Made by a program: the position numbers and the translations under genes | Assembly (NCBI RefSeq): GCF_035762065.1 | Contig: NZ_DASTPW010000055.1 | Location: 62,001-126,000 of the forward strand | DNA from: Methylibium sp035762065 | GTDB lineage: Bacteria; Pseudomonadota; Gammaproteobacteria; Burkholderiales; Burkholderiaceae_C | Length of the DNA stretch: 64,000 nucleotides | Direction: 5' to 3' | Notes under the pieces: generated by a model | Told to the model about the DNA's origin: nothing | The model's database searches: none | What the model saw: the letters and a program-made list of their open reading frames with translations, nothing else | Shown here: one piece after another, positions 38,592-46,977 of the stretch | How positions within the stretch are numbered: the first letter of the stretch is position 1 | Layout of the letters: every line of letters begins with the position of its first letter

Positions 38592-39348
38592 GGCCGGTGT
38601 CCCGGGAAGGCGCGGCGACGGGCAGCGAGCTCGGACGGCGCAGGCGCGGCGTGAGGATCGCGTCGAGGCCGCCAGGTACGGAGGGCAGCGCGAGTGGGGC
38701 TTCCTGCGGCGGGCCGCGGCGCTTGAGGACGCGCACGGTGATCGCCCAGTCGGGCTGGAGGCTCAGGCTCACGCGCAGTGGGGCGGCCGAAGGCTCGTGC
38801 TCGGCACCGATCGGCCGGCACAGGAAGACGAGGCTGTCGCTCGCCTGCGCACTGATCTGCAGACGGCGGATCTGCTCCTGCCGCGCCTGCGGCAGCCAGG
38901 CGACGATGGCCCCGCCGGCGTTGGCGCGGATGAGCTGTTCGGTGACCCAGAGCCTCTCGGACGGCGTCTCCGCCTGGATCCAGGCAAGGCGGCGCTCCTC
39001 GAGGCCGGCGTGAAGCAAGCCCGGCAGGTGCGGGCGTTTGGGCGGGCCGACGACGACGACGTCTTGGCCGGCGGCTACGAGCGAGCGCAGCGCTGGCGCG
39101 ATCAGGCGCCACTCGGCGACCGTCGGCTGGCTCTGCAGGATCTCGGTCAGCGACCGAGTCGGCCAACCGCCCCCCGGGAGTTCAGCGTCGAGCGCAGGCC
39201 AGCCGGAGCCGACGACCGGCGCCGAGGCACGGCCGAGCTCGGCGCCGCGCCATACCGTCGCGTCGAGCAGCGCAACGGGCGAACGGCGTGCAGGGTTGGG
39301 CGCTGGCGGAGGCGTGGGCTCCTCCTGCCAGTCTGGGACGGCAGACAT
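38533..39348 (-). CDS. imuA: ImuA, RecA-like mutasome protein
   Basis: 271 aa. A RecA/SulA-like alpha/beta core starts near residue 45 (GWPALDAELPGGGWPTRSLT), then DVVVVGPPKRPHLPGL and AGGAIVAWLPQARQEQIRRL. ImuA is needed for DnaE2-dependent mutagenesis and contacts ImuB. The ATG is only 20 bp from a near-perfect LexA box, so this operon is SOS-controlled. The 3' end runs 59 bp into imuB. Confidence 0.92.
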   Translation of the reverse strand: MSAVPDWQEEPTPPPAPNPARRSPVALLDATVWRGAELGRASAPVVGSGWPALDAELPGGGWPTRSLTEILQSQPTVAEWRLIAPALRSLVAAGQDVVVVGPPKRPHLPGLLHAGLEERRLAWIQAETPSERLWVTEQLIRANAGGAIVAWLPQARQEQIRRLQISAQASDSLVFLCRPIGAEHEPSAAPLRVSLSLQPDWAITVRVLKRRGPPQEAPLALPSVPGGLDAILTPRLRRPSSLPVAAPSRDTGHAVGRAAARAPVHRRIAAH

Positions 39349-39368
39349 CGGCGGGGACGGCAGGGGTA

Positions 39369-39384
39369 CTGTATGAATTTACAG
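39369..39384. promoter_or_regulatory. LexA (SOS) box of the imuA-imuB-dnaE2 operon
   Basis: CTGTATGAATTTACAG, extended by TA on each side, fits the CTGT-N8-ACAG consensus exactly with an A/T-rich centre in otherwise very G+C-rich DNA. It lies 20 bp upstream of imuA and must overlap its promoter. LexA repression with release after DNA damage is the standard control of this operon type. Confidence 0.95.
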
Positions 39385-39451
39385 TACCACGGCAGTGCCG
39401 GCATGTCGAGGTCGAAGGTGACGCTCCTCGGCCAGCTTTGGACCTGAGCGG

Positions 39452-40165
39452 TCAGCCGGCCGTGTCGAACAGGTCGTTGTCGGGCGGCTTCGGCGGCCGC
39501 ACGACGCGGCCGTCGGCGCGCGGCGCACGCGACGGCAGCGGGAAGGGACTCGCTTCGAGCGGACCGTTGTAGCGGGCGAAGTAGCTCGTCGCCGCCTCGA
39601 TGCCGCAGGTCAGCCATGGCAGGTATTGCTCTGGCTTGAGGATGATCACCATGCGCTTCTCGTCGCCGGGCTTGTGGAAGCGCTTCATGACCGGGTGCTC
39701 GTCGGCGTTGACCGTGAGCATCGCGAAAGTGAAGAGCTCCCTCCCGTCGGGCGCCCGCCATGCGCGGTAGATGCCCGCGATACCCATCGGCACGTCGTCG
39801 GGCTGGCTGATGCGCCAGCGGACTGCCCTCCCCGACTCCCAATTCGGCTCGTAGATCGCCTCGGCCGGGATAACGCAGCGTTGGCTGCCGGCCCAGGCGT
39901 GCTTGAAGCTCGCGAGCTTGTGGACGGTCTCGGAGCGGGCGTTGTAGGTACGGCGGCCATAGGCCAGCTCGGTCGCGAAGTGCGGCAGCAGGCCGAAGAT
40001 GCCGTCGCCGGCGACGAGCGTGTCCTTGTGCTCAGGATCCAGGCGTATGAAGGGCGCCGAGCCGAGCGGGAAGACGTCATGGCGCGGCTCGTCGCGCGCG
40101 TGCTCGACACCGAAGTAAGTCAGTAGGCGGCTTCGTTGGGAAACCGGGACGTAGTTGGCGCACAT
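39452..40165 (-). CDS. SRAP domain protein (YedK/HMCES family)
   Basis: 237 aa. Initiator Met is followed by Cys2 (MCANYVP), the residue that forms a thiazolidine crosslink with abasic sites in single-stranded DNA. Other family features are TYNARSETV, the Glu region AEAIYEPNW and DEHPVMKRFH with the conserved His. A GGAGGG ribosome-binding site supports the start. SRAP proteins shield abasic sites from error-prone processing; placement just upstream of the SOS mutasome operon in the same orientation fits a shared DNA-damage role. It is not behind the LexA box itself. Confidence 0.93.
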   Translation of the reverse strand: MCANYVPVSQRSRLLTYFGVEHARDEPRHDVFPLGSAPFIRLDPEHKDTLVAGDGIFGLLPHFATELAYGRRTYNARSETVHKLASFKHAWAGSQRCVIPAEAIYEPNWESGRAVRWRISQPDDVPMGIAGIYRAWRAPDGRELFTFAMLTVNADEHPVMKRFHKPGDEKRMVIILKPEQYLPWLTCGIEAATSYFARYNGPLEASPFPLPSRAPRADGRVVRPPKPPDNDLFDTAG

Positions 40166-40199
40166 GAGCCCTCCGCGTTGGTAGCCATGCTGCCAGCGA

Positions 40200-40619
40200 T
40201 CACAGCAAAGCAAGTGTGAGCGGGTCGGGCTGGCCGTCGTAGTAGCGCTCGAGCACCTTGGCGAAGGCCGGTTCGCTCGGCACTGCCGCGGCGAACAGCG
40301 TCATGGACGAGCGGAGCTTGAGGTCGTCCAGTGGGCCGAAGATCGCCTCAGCGGAGGTAGCGTTAGCTTCGAGAACCCATTCGCAGCACTGCTTCAGCCG
40401 CGGACCAAGCAGAGCGTGCTGCTGGTACTCGCGCGCCTCGTCAATCGAGGACAGACCGTAAAGCCTGGCGGTTTCGCTTCGGCCGAGGGCGCGATGCTGA
40501 GGAAAGATGAACCACATCCAGTGCGTACGCTTGCGACCAGCTCGCAGCTCTTGACGCACAGCGTCGAAGACCGGCTCCTGCGCCTGTACGAAGCGCTCAA
40601 GCGAAGGTGACGTGTCCAT
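40200..40619 (-). CDS. DUF1810 family protein
   Basis: 139 aa. Family motifs: FVQAQEPVFDAVRQELRAGR, then the signature THWMWFIFPQ and YGLSSIDEAREYQQH; the C-terminus has the usual DDLKLRSSMTLF. DUF1810 proteins are small soluble proteins of unknown function, sometimes near macrodomain-like genes. It lies 34 bp upstream of the SRAP gene in the same direction, so the two may be cotranscribed. Confidence 0.92.
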   Translation of the reverse strand: MDTSPSLERFVQAQEPVFDAVRQELRAGRKRTHWMWFIFPQHRALGRSETARLYGLSSIDEAREYQQHALLGPRLKQCCEWVLEANATSAEAIFGPLDDLKLRSSMTLFAAAVPSEPAFAKVLERYYDGQPDPLTLALL

Positions 40620-40748
40620 ACCTGGGAACTAAAGCAAGCAGCTTACCTTCTGACTTTCGGCCCACGGTCTGTCCGACCGCACCAGCCCACGCGGCGTTTG
40701 TGGGCCAAACGTCGTACGCCGCGTGCGCACCAGTGGATCCCACGCTGC

Positions 40749-40775
40749 CAAAGAAAAGGCTCCCGAGGGAGCCTT
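40749..40775 (-). terminator. Intrinsic terminator reading on the minus strand
   Basis: On the minus strand AAGGCTCCC, loop TC, GGGAGCCTT, then TTCTTT. A perfect 9-bp stem with a U-rich tail. It sits 22 bp beyond the stop of a small minus-strand frame (40798-40998) and upstream of DUF1810, so it must end transcription of something to its right. Confidence 0.75.
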
Positions 40776-40797
40776 GAAAGAGTGCCGCCGCAAGCGG

Positions 40798-40998
40798 CTA
40801 CAGGGAGGCCTTCAGTGTGACGCGACCATCGCGCCGTGCAACTCCCTCTTGAGGCGGAACTGAGTGGTGTCGGGCCTCGGGCGCCACGGTTGTTCGATGA
40901 GCAAAGTCGATGGTCCGGCGAGCTTGCGCAAACGGCTCGCTGGCACGCGAGGCGGCCACGTATGCGCCGCCGTCAATACGGATCTGCACAACGTGCAA
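40798..40998 (-). CDS. Possible small or decayed gene ahead of a terminator
   Basis: A 66-codon frame beginning MHVVQIRIDGGAYVAA and ending GRVTLKASL. I recognise no family. The only support is position: it ends 22 bp before a textbook intrinsic terminator on the same strand. No clear ribosome-binding site is seen, and other frames in the same stretch are equally open, so it may be the tail of a degraded gene. The surrounding 40620-41066 holds nothing else I can name. Confidence 0.3.
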   Translation of the reverse strand: MHVVQIRIDGGAYVAASRASEPFAQARRTIDFAHRTTVAPEARHHSVPPQEGVARRDGRVTLKASL

Positions 40999-41066
40999 CG
41001 TCTACGGGGCGGCAGGCCAGCGCTTGGCGTCATGATCGCGTCGTACTGAAGGCTGGCGACACACGA

Positions 41067-41612
41067 ATGGCACGTCCGACTCGCATCCTGATGGTCCGAG
41101 CAGCCTCTGCAAGTGAGGAGCAGCGAGCAGCCGCACTTGCGGGCGCCATCAGCTTCTTCGCCGCGGCGGGGGTGTCTCCGTACGACGCGGCCATGCAGGA
41201 CATCTACTGCAGGAACAAGGCGCTTCTCGTCTCCGACTTTGTCATCGACGATCAGCTGGTCGAGCTTTGGCGTTCGGCGCAGTCGATGGTCCGCGACCGA
41301 TGCGGTCCCGATGCCCGGCTCCTCTTCGAAGCGGTTCTTTATTTCGGGAGACCGTCGACGTTGCGCGTCGTCGCAGACGGTGCGTCGAGCGATGATTTAC
41401 GTCGGGGACTCGAGGCTGCTGTCGCGGTGATACCGGCCGAGCGAATCGTGATGACGATGACGGCGCAGTGGACCCGCGAGTCGCTTGGCGACTCAGGTGA
41501 CTACGCCACCACGGTGCCAGAGGAAGCGTTGGCCGACAGCGAAGCGCTGGCCGCGGCGGAGCGAGCGACCCGAACCATTTGTGGACCGACGGCGCGGTTC
41601 GAGTTCGACTGA
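41067..41612 (+). CDS. Hypothetical protein, 181 aa
   Basis: Begins MARPTRILMVRAASASEEQR, ends TRTICGPTARFEFD. No family recognised. It looks like a soluble, mixed alpha/beta protein with an acidic C-terminal third (VPEEALADSEALAAAERATR); no signal peptide or membrane segment. An AAGG lies 14 bp upstream of the ATG, too far for an ideal Shine-Dalgarno. Codon use and the length of the open frame favour a real gene. Confidence 0.6.
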   Translation: MARPTRILMVRAASASEEQRAAALAGAISFFAAAGVSPYDAAMQDIYCRNKALLVSDFVIDDQLVELWRSAQSMVRDRCGPDARLLFEAVLYFGRPSTLRVVADGASSDDLRRGLEAAVAVIPAERIVMTMTAQWTRESLGDSGDYATTVPEEALADSEALAAAERATRTICGPTARFEFD

Positions 41613-41683
41613 GTGCGCGACGTAGCGCTGACGTCAACACGGGCTGTAAGCAGCTAAGCGCACTACACGCGAGATGCAGTGCA

Positions 41684-42216
41684 TCAGCGCATCCAGTGAG
41701 CCGCGGCCTCGAGCAGTCGTTCACGCACCCGCTGCTGTCGCGCCGGGTCGCTGTTGCCGCATGCCAAGCGGCACAACCAGTCGGTGGGGGACTCGAAGTC
41801 GCAGTGCGATGCCTCCCCGATCGACTCGTCGCGCCAGAGCGCCGGCAGCACGGTGCTCCAGAGGGCACCTACCGCATCGGCGTTGCAGCGCGATGGTGGC
41901 GCGAACAGCAGCAGGGCTTCGGTCTGCAGCCGGCTGGCCGCCGCCAGGCCGAGACGCTTGCCCTCGTCCGCCAGCGTCCGGTCGAACGGATCGAGGCCGA
42001 CGAAGCCGACGACGCCTGGCGCATCCGCGGCCAGCAGGCTGGACAGCCCGCCCGCCGAAAGCCGACGAGCATCACCTTCTCCACCGGAGGGCCGAAGGCA
42101 TCGCCCTTGCGCAGCAGGCCGACGAGCTCGATCGCCGCCGTGATGCTCAGCAGCGCGGCACTGCATGGGCGAGCGATGCGGCGCAGCGATGTCACGCACG
42201 CATTGTCGATGCCCAC
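41684..42216 (-). pseudogene. Frameshifted alpha/beta hydrolase
   Basis: The upstream frame reads SITAAIELVGLLRKGDAFGP and PVEKVMLVGF, and then the reading must shift to LSAGGLSSLLAADAPGVVGF, VGLDPFDRT and TEALLLFAPPSRCNADAVGA. Restoring one T in the TTT at 42058-42060 (minus strand) would give GFSAGG, the G-x-S-x-G nucleophile elbow of an alpha/beta hydrolase. So a one-base deletion breaks the gene exactly at its catalytic Ser. The true 5' end is not clear. Sequencing error in the homopolymer is an alternative. Confidence 0.7.
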
Positions 42217-42480
42217 CTAGGGACGACCGCGACCACTTGGACGCGACGAGGGCTTGCGCACCGCGGCCAACGAGGACTCGGCGGCTGAAGGCTAAGTCGA
42301 AAAGGCGCCCTTCAACCCTCTTTCGACTTCCATCGGTGAAGCATCCGCGAGCGCACATGGGCACGCGGGATGCCGAACGCGTTCGTCTGGCCCGTTGAGG
42401 TGTCGAGCAAGGGCGCGACACCGCAGATTTGCTGCCCGAGCCGGACTGCGTAGGTCGGGTCCAACCAAGAGGAGCGCGAC

Positions 42481-42660
42481 ATGGCTGACGACACCACCCA
42501 GTCCGGCGGGCAAGACCGAACCCGGATCAGCATCCATCAGGACCACGAAGTCCGAGACTGGTCGAAGAAGTTCGGCGTGACGCCGGAGGAGCTCAAGGCC
42601 GCGGTGGCGCAGGGCGGCACCATCGCAGCGGACGTCGAGCGCCATCTCAAGGGCCGCTGA
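42481..42660 (+). CDS. DUF3606 small protein
   Basis: 59 aa with RTRISIHQDHEVRDWSKKFG and TPEELKAAVAQGG, the DUF3606 pattern. A strong GAGGAG precedes the ATG. DUF3606 proteins are small, common in alpha- and betaproteobacteria, with unknown function. It is 8 bp upstream of the exonuclease III gene and probably cotranscribed with it. Confidence 0.9.
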   Translation: MADDTTQSGGQDRTRISIHQDHEVRDWSKKFGVTPEELKAAVAQGGTIAADVERHLKGR

Positions 42661-42668
42661 GTGAACCG

Positions 42669-43439
42669 ATGCGACTGGCGAGCTGGAACATCAACGACGT
42701 CAACAAGCGCCTCGATCTCCTGCTCGCCTGGCTGAAGGCGACCCAGCCCGACGTGGTGGCGCTGCAAGAGCTGAAGTCCACGACCGACCGCTTCCCGCGC
42801 GCGGCGCTCGAAGCCCTCGGCTATCGATGCCTTGTCGTAGGCCAGAAGACCTGGAACGGTGTCGCGCTTCTCGCGCGCGACGCCGAGCCGGTGCCCGTGC
42901 TGACCGCCCTGCCCGGCGATCCCGACGACGCGCAGGCGCGCTACCTGGAAGCGGCGGTCCATGGCGTGCTGGTCGCCTCGCTGTACGCGCCCAACGGCAA
43001 CCCGCAGCCCGGTCCCAAGTTCGACTACAAGCTGGCGTGGATGGCTCGACTTCAGGCGCGAGCCGACGAGGTCAGCAGCGCCGCGCATCCGATGGCCCTG
43101 ATCGGCGACTTCAACGTGGTGCCGACCGATGCGGACCTCTACTCGCCCAAGAGCTGGCTCGACAACGCCTTGCTGCAGCCCGAGCCGCGCCAAGCCTACG
43201 CGGCGCTGCTGAAGCGAGGGTGGACCGATGCCCTGGCGCAGATGGAAGGCGGCCGATCGATGTACACCTTCTGGGACTACCGGCGCAACCGGTGGCCGCG
43301 CGATGCCGGCTTGCGGATCGACCACATCCTCTTGAGCAAGACGCTGCGACCCCGGCTCCGAACGGCCGGTGTGGATCGCGCCGTGCGCGGCGTCGAAGGC
43401 AGCAGCGATCACGCGCCGGTGTGGGTCGATCTGGCCTGA
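42669..43439 (+). CDS. xth: Exodeoxyribonuclease III family AP endonuclease
   Basis: 256 aa, starting MRLASWNINDVNKRLDLLLAW (metal-binding Asn). Then VVALQELKST with the catalytic Glu, VASLYAPNG, GDFNVVPTD with Asp and Asn, and the C-terminal RIDHILLS and GSSDHAPVWVDL with the catalytic Asp-His. Length is normal. It cleaves at abasic sites and degrades 3' ends in base-excision repair. With SRAP and the mutasome it makes a loose DNA-repair theme in this half of the island. Confidence 0.93.
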   Translation: MRLASWNINDVNKRLDLLLAWLKATQPDVVALQELKSTTDRFPRAALEALGYRCLVVGQKTWNGVALLARDAEPVPVLTALPGDPDDAQARYLEAAVHGVLVASLYAPNGNPQPGPKFDYKLAWMARLQARADEVSSAAHPMALIGDFNVVPTDADLYSPKSWLDNALLQPEPRQAYAALLKRGWTDALAQMEGGRSMYTFWDYRRNRWPRDAGLRIDHILLSKTLRPRLRTAGVDRAVRGVEGSSDHAPVWVDLA

Positions 43440-43443
43440 GCGC

Positions 43444-44163
43444 ATGTCCTCGATCCGCGATGCGATGAACCGACGCACGATCCACGAACACGCGCTTGCG
43501 GTCACCGACGAAGCCGGGCTGGCCGTGTCGGCTCTGCTCACGCTGCCGGCCGAGCCCTCGGCGTGCTACGTCTTCGCCCATGGCGCCGGAGCCGGCATGG
43601 CGCATCCCTTCATGCACGAGGTCGCGCACGGGCTGGCCGCACGCGGCGTCGCGACGCTGCGATACCAGTTTCCTTCCATGGAACGGGGCTCGAAGCGGCC
43701 GGACGTGCCGGCCGTGGCCCATCGCGCCGTGCGGGCGGCGGTGGCCGCCGCGAGCCGAAGCACCCGGCTTCCGCTGATCGCCGGCGGCAAGTCGTTCGGC
43801 GGGCGGATGACCTCGCAAGCGCAGGCGTTCGAGCCCTTGGCGAATGTCCGGGGCCTCGTCTTTCTGGGGTTTCCACTGCATGCGCCCGACAAGCCTTCGG
43901 TCGAGCGCGCGAAGCATCTCGCGGACGTGGCCGTCCCCATGCTGTTCGTGCAGGGCACGCGCGACAAGCTCGCGCCCGTCGCCGGGATCGAGGCCGTGAC
44001 CGCGAGCCTGCAGGACCGCGCCACGCTGCTCCTGCTTGCGGACGCCGATCACGGGTTCGACGTGCTCGTGCGGTCGGGGCGAACGCACGAGGAGGTCATG
44101 GCGCAGCTCCTCGACGGCGTTTCGGCCTGGGTCACTGCGGTCATGGGCGGGGCTGCCGCATAG
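43444..44163 (+). CDS. Alpha/beta hydrolase (KANL3/Tex30-like)
   Basis: 239 aa. CYVFAHGAGAGMAHPFMHEV is the oxyanion strand-loop, IAGGKSFGGRMTSQ is the nucleophile elbow with Ser in G-K-S-F-G, VPMLFVQGTRDKLAP carries the acid, and LADADHGFDV has the catalytic His. This is the small dienelactone-hydrolase-like family often called KANL3/Tex30. Substrate unknown. It follows xth by 4 bp and ends the operon. The start could also be the Met at 43465. Confidence 0.9.
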   Translation: MSSIRDAMNRRTIHEHALAVTDEAGLAVSALLTLPAEPSACYVFAHGAGAGMAHPFMHEVAHGLAARGVATLRYQFPSMERGSKRPDVPAVAHRAVRAAVAAASRSTRLPLIAGGKSFGGRMTSQAQAFEPLANVRGLVFLGFPLHAPDKPSVERAKHLADVAVPMLFVQGTRDKLAPVAGIEAVTASLQDRATLLLLADADHGFDVLVRSGRTHEEVMAQLLDGVSAWVTAVMGGAAA

Positions 44164-44182
44164 CTTGAGCTGACGCCGCCAC

Positions 44183-45229
44183 TCACCGCGTCGAGAACGT
44201 CCACGTCTTGCTGACACTGGTGGCTGCGTTGAGGGTGGCCGAGAGCGTCACCCCGTAGGCCGTTGCCGGGCTCAACGCAGCACGGGGGACCAGCACGACC
44301 GAGCCCTCGTTGAGCATCGGGTCCTGAACGACGGCGATCCCAGCCGCTGCCTGCACCTTCGGGCCGACCATCACGACGGCCGGCACCAGATTGCCGCCGG
44401 CATCACGCAGCTCGAACTTGGTGAGGTGCGCATCGAGCGTGCCGGCCGCCTTCAGGTTTTCGAAGTCCGTGTTCTTGATGCTCACGAGCACCGGCGAGCC
44501 CGCCGTCAACGATGTGATCTCGCTGGGCAGCGGGCGCGGTACTTCGTAGCCGATGTAGAACGTGCCTTCGACGCCGGTCTGGCCCGCGTACGGATAGGCC
44601 ATCACCGAACCGGCCGGACGCACTTGGCCGTAGGTCGTCTTGAGACCCGTGTTGAACACGCACATCGGGAAGCCAGCCGCGTCCAGCGCCACGCCCACTC
44701 CAACGTCGTTCCAGACGTACAGCAGCGAGTCGGCGTGATAGACCGTGTTGAGCAGGCCCAGGCTGCAGTCCGCGCCAGATCGCGACGCGCCGGTGCCGCC
44801 GATGTCCTCGCCGACGGCGAGGCCGGTATAGCCCGCCTTGGTTGCGCGGGCGCCTGGCGTCGCGGCGTAGAAGCCCGTGCGCGATGCGTCCTGGTCGTGG
44901 CTGACGGTCTGGTTAATCGACAGGTAGCTCGCGTGCGCCCCGGCGGCGACGTCCAGCGTCGCAACCTGTTCGAGTTCGCCAGCACCGGCGGCCTTGCGCA
45001 GCTCGTTGAGCTTGGCGAAGGCACTGGCGTGCACGCTCGACGCGGCGTAGCTGGGCGCGGCAGCTGCAGCGTTCAGGCTGCCTGAGGCCGACACCACAAC
45101 AACCGCAGCCGGCGGCGTGCCCGCTGTGCTGGCCACCGGCTCGGAGCTTCCACCGCCGCCGCCACAAGCAGCGAGCGCAACCGAGAAAGCCACGACAAGG
45201 GAGGACGAAGTCAGGCGAGTCAGATTCAT
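44183..45229 (-). CDS. CAP/SCP-domain lipoprotein
   Basis: 348 aa. Signal peptide with lipobox VALAACGGGGG, then a low-complexity linker and a CAP (SCP/PR-1) domain at about residues 70-215: LNELRKAAGAGELEQVATLD, SHDQDASRTGFYAATPGARA, GEDIGG and GVGVALDAAGFPMCVFNTG. The C-terminal 110 residues look like an Ig-like beta domain ending in a S-K-T-W-T-F-S-T-R strand, as in many Burkholderiales CAP proteins. Envelope-located; function unknown. It converges on the hydrolase gene. Confidence 0.85.
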   Translation of the reverse strand: MNLTRLTSSSLVVAFSVALAACGGGGGSSEPVASTAGTPPAAVVVVSASGSLNAAAAAPSYAASSVHASAFAKLNELRKAAGAGELEQVATLDVAAGAHASYLSINQTVSHDQDASRTGFYAATPGARATKAGYTGLAVGEDIGGTGASRSGADCSLGLLNTVYHADSLLYVWNDVGVGVALDAAGFPMCVFNTGLKTTYGQVRPAGSVMAYPYAGQTGVEGTFYIGYEVPRPLPSEITSLTAGSPVLVSIKNTDFENLKAAGTLDAHLTKFELRDAGGNLVPAVVMVGPKVQAAAGIAVVQDPMLNEGSVVLVPRAALSPATAYGVTLSATLNAATSVSKTWTFSTR

Positions 45230-45299
45230 GTGAGAAGTGCAGAGGAGTGCGAATGACCGGACGCACCAGCTGCCGGCGCGACGACGTGGTCGACGCCGG

Positions 45300-46007
45300 C
45301 TATGCGGCGGAAGACATCTCAGGCGCGGTCGACGGATCCACAGCCGACTCCTCACGCCGCGGCGCGGGTTCGGCCTTCAGGGCCTTCAACCCAAGCTCGC
45401 TGATTTCCTCTGTCAGAGCCGCCGCTCGTCCTTCGAAGCCACCCATCATTCCGAAGAACAGCCAGCAGAAGAACGAGACCACAGCGCCGACGATGCTCAT
45501 CATGGCGGCCATCACGAGCCGATCCTTCGGCGGCACGGTCAAGAACGAAATCAACCCCGGCAGGAGAGCACCGGTCAGGGTCCACGTCAGAAAGCTGCGG
45601 CCGATGCCGATGGACATCTTCCACTGACGCAAGACTTCCTTGAGGCACAACACGTCGCAGAACACCTTGCCGGTCGTGTGATTGCGAGCACCGAACAGCC
45701 ACGTCGTGCCGCTCCACGTGGGGCCTCCGTACACCAGCGAGACGACATGACCTTCGCGCACCGGCAAGGACAGATCGTCAAGATCGACCGAGTGCTCATG
45801 TCCGTCTTCGAGCCGAAGCCAGACCGAGTGCTTGGTGTGCGTTCGCGAGTGGATCTGCCCCGGAAGCACCGTGTAGCGGTTCAGCACCTCGGGTGCGGAC
45901 TGGTGGATCGACGTGGTCGTCGACGTCGAGGCGCTGATCACCGTACCGGTCAAGGACTGAAGACGGATCGACTGCCCGTTGTCGAGCTTGTGTTCGGTGA
46001 CTTTCAT
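45300..46007 (-). CDS. Hypothetical membrane protein, 235 aa
   Basis: Starts MKVTEHKLDNGQSIRLQSLT. The first half is soluble and beta-rich (VWLRLEDGHEHSVDLDDLSL, then GHVVSLVYGG), and two transmembrane segments follow at about residues 140-162 (FLTWTLTGALLPGLISFL) and 170-195 (VMAAMMSIVGAVVSFFCWLF). The C-terminus is charged and probably cytoplasmic. No family is recognised with confidence, though the layout recalls small membrane proteins of unknown function next to XRE genes. It is divergent from the small XRE gene with 90 bp between. Confidence 0.7.
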   Translation of the reverse strand: MKVTEHKLDNGQSIRLQSLTGTVISASTSTTTSIHQSAPEVLNRYTVLPGQIHSRTHTKHSVWLRLEDGHEHSVDLDDLSLPVREGHVVSLVYGGPTWSGTTWLFGARNHTTGKVFCDVLCLKEVLRQWKMSIGIGRSFLTWTLTGALLPGLISFLTVPPKDRLVMAAMMSIVGAVVSFFCWLFFGMMGGFEGRAAALTEEISELGLKALKAEPAPRREESAVDPSTAPEMSSAA

Positions 46008-46097
46008 GGGACGGCTTGATCGGAGGGTCAAGGCAAGGCGAGAGTTTGTGACTCAAATGCGGGTGACGCAAACAACGGTGACGGCAAGACTTCACAC

Positions 46098-46364
46098 GTG
46101 CCGTCCGCTCGCAAAGCCGTCGTCGAACAGATCGCGTCAGCGCGTGAACTTCTTGCGATCAACATGATTCGGCTGCGCAAATCCTTCGGATGGAGCCAGG
46201 ACGAACTGGCGCTCGAGGCGGGCCTGCACCGGACCTTCATCGCGCACGTCGAACGGCAGAAGCGCAACATCTCGCTCGACAACGTCGAGCGCATCGCGGT
46301 GGCGCTGGACGTGCCTCTGCGCGAACTGTTTGCGCCTTTGACGATCGCAAACGCTCGCTCGTGA
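46098..46364 (+). CDS. XRE-family transcriptional regulator
   Basis: 88 aa, GTG start (MPSARKAVVE). A single HTH_3 domain: NMIRLRKSFGWSQDELALEA, GLHRTFIAHVERQKRNIS and LDNVERIAVALDVPLRELF. It is a small Cro/CI-type repressor of the kind found near mobile or restriction genes. It is divergent from the membrane-protein gene and probably controls it and itself. An internal ATG at 46164 would cut the first helix, so GTG is preferred. Confidence 0.9.
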   Translation: MPSARKAVVEQIASARELLAINMIRLRKSFGWSQDELALEAGLHRTFIAHVERQKRNISLDNVERIAVALDVPLRELFAPLTIANARS

Positions 46365-46414
46365 ACTGAGGGGTTGAGCCACGCACAAGCGTGGCGACGC
46401 CCGCCGGGCCGGGC

Positions 46415-46903
46415 TCAGCGAGGAGGCCCGTCCCTTTTGTTGCCCTCTTCGGCCCGATGCTCTTCACAGAGCACCACGAGCCAGCGTCCGAGGTTGCGTA
46501 GCGCTCCTGATGCTCCACAGGTCGCACAGGTCACTGCGGACTCGTTCTCCGCTCGGACGACGAGTTCGCGAAGACGTTGGCGCTCGGGCGACGCGGGCTG
46601 CGCCGGAAGCGTCAGACGCTGCATACCGTCCGCCGCGCGAAGGTCGACCACGAGGTCGCCGGCCTTGTCGATCCGGTAGTAGAAGCGCAGCTTGCCGAAC
46701 TTCTCCTTGATCTGTTCGACCTCGAAGCTCGGCAAGCGCTCGGGACCGAGCACGTGCTCGATCGACGTGCAAAGCTGATCGACGAGGCCGTACCAGCCGG
46801 CCGGAACGAAGCTCGCCACGCGCGGCGCGCGCCCACGGAACAGCGCCGGATGCGCTTCGATCAGCCGGGCGAGCGGGGAATCGATTTCGTGAGGAAGTGC
46901 CAT
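46415..46903 (-). CDS. Hypothetical protein with C-terminal zinc-type Cys motif
   Basis: 162 aa from MALPHEIDSPLARLIEAHPA; the frame remains open to 46990. WYGLVDQLCTSIEHVLG and EQIKEKFGKLRFYYRI form a conserved-looking domain seen in hypothetical proteins of mobile elements. The C-terminal third has CATCGASG followed by a later Cys and His (VVLCEEH), a plausible zinc site. It is the last gene of the seven-gene minus-strand operon and lies 74 bp after the metallophosphoesterase gene. Function unknown. Confidence 0.7.
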   Translation of the reverse strand: MALPHEIDSPLARLIEAHPALFRGRAPRVASFVPAGWYGLVDQLCTSIEHVLGPERLPSFEVEQIKEKFGKLRFYYRIDKAGDLVVDLRAADGMQRLTLPAQPASPERQRLRELVVRAENESAVTCATCGASGALRNLGRWLVVLCEEHRAEEGNKRDGPPR

Positions 46904-46977
46904 GGAGGGATGAATGAGGATCGAGTGCGTGCTGGTCTCGACGGAGGGCGAGGTTCTTGAGTCGTCGTTCGGTCGCT

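Noticed and set aside
42217..42480. Possible 5' end of the broken hydrolase or a separate small gene
   Set aside because: No hydrolase-like sequence or consistent frame could be followed here; left unassigned.
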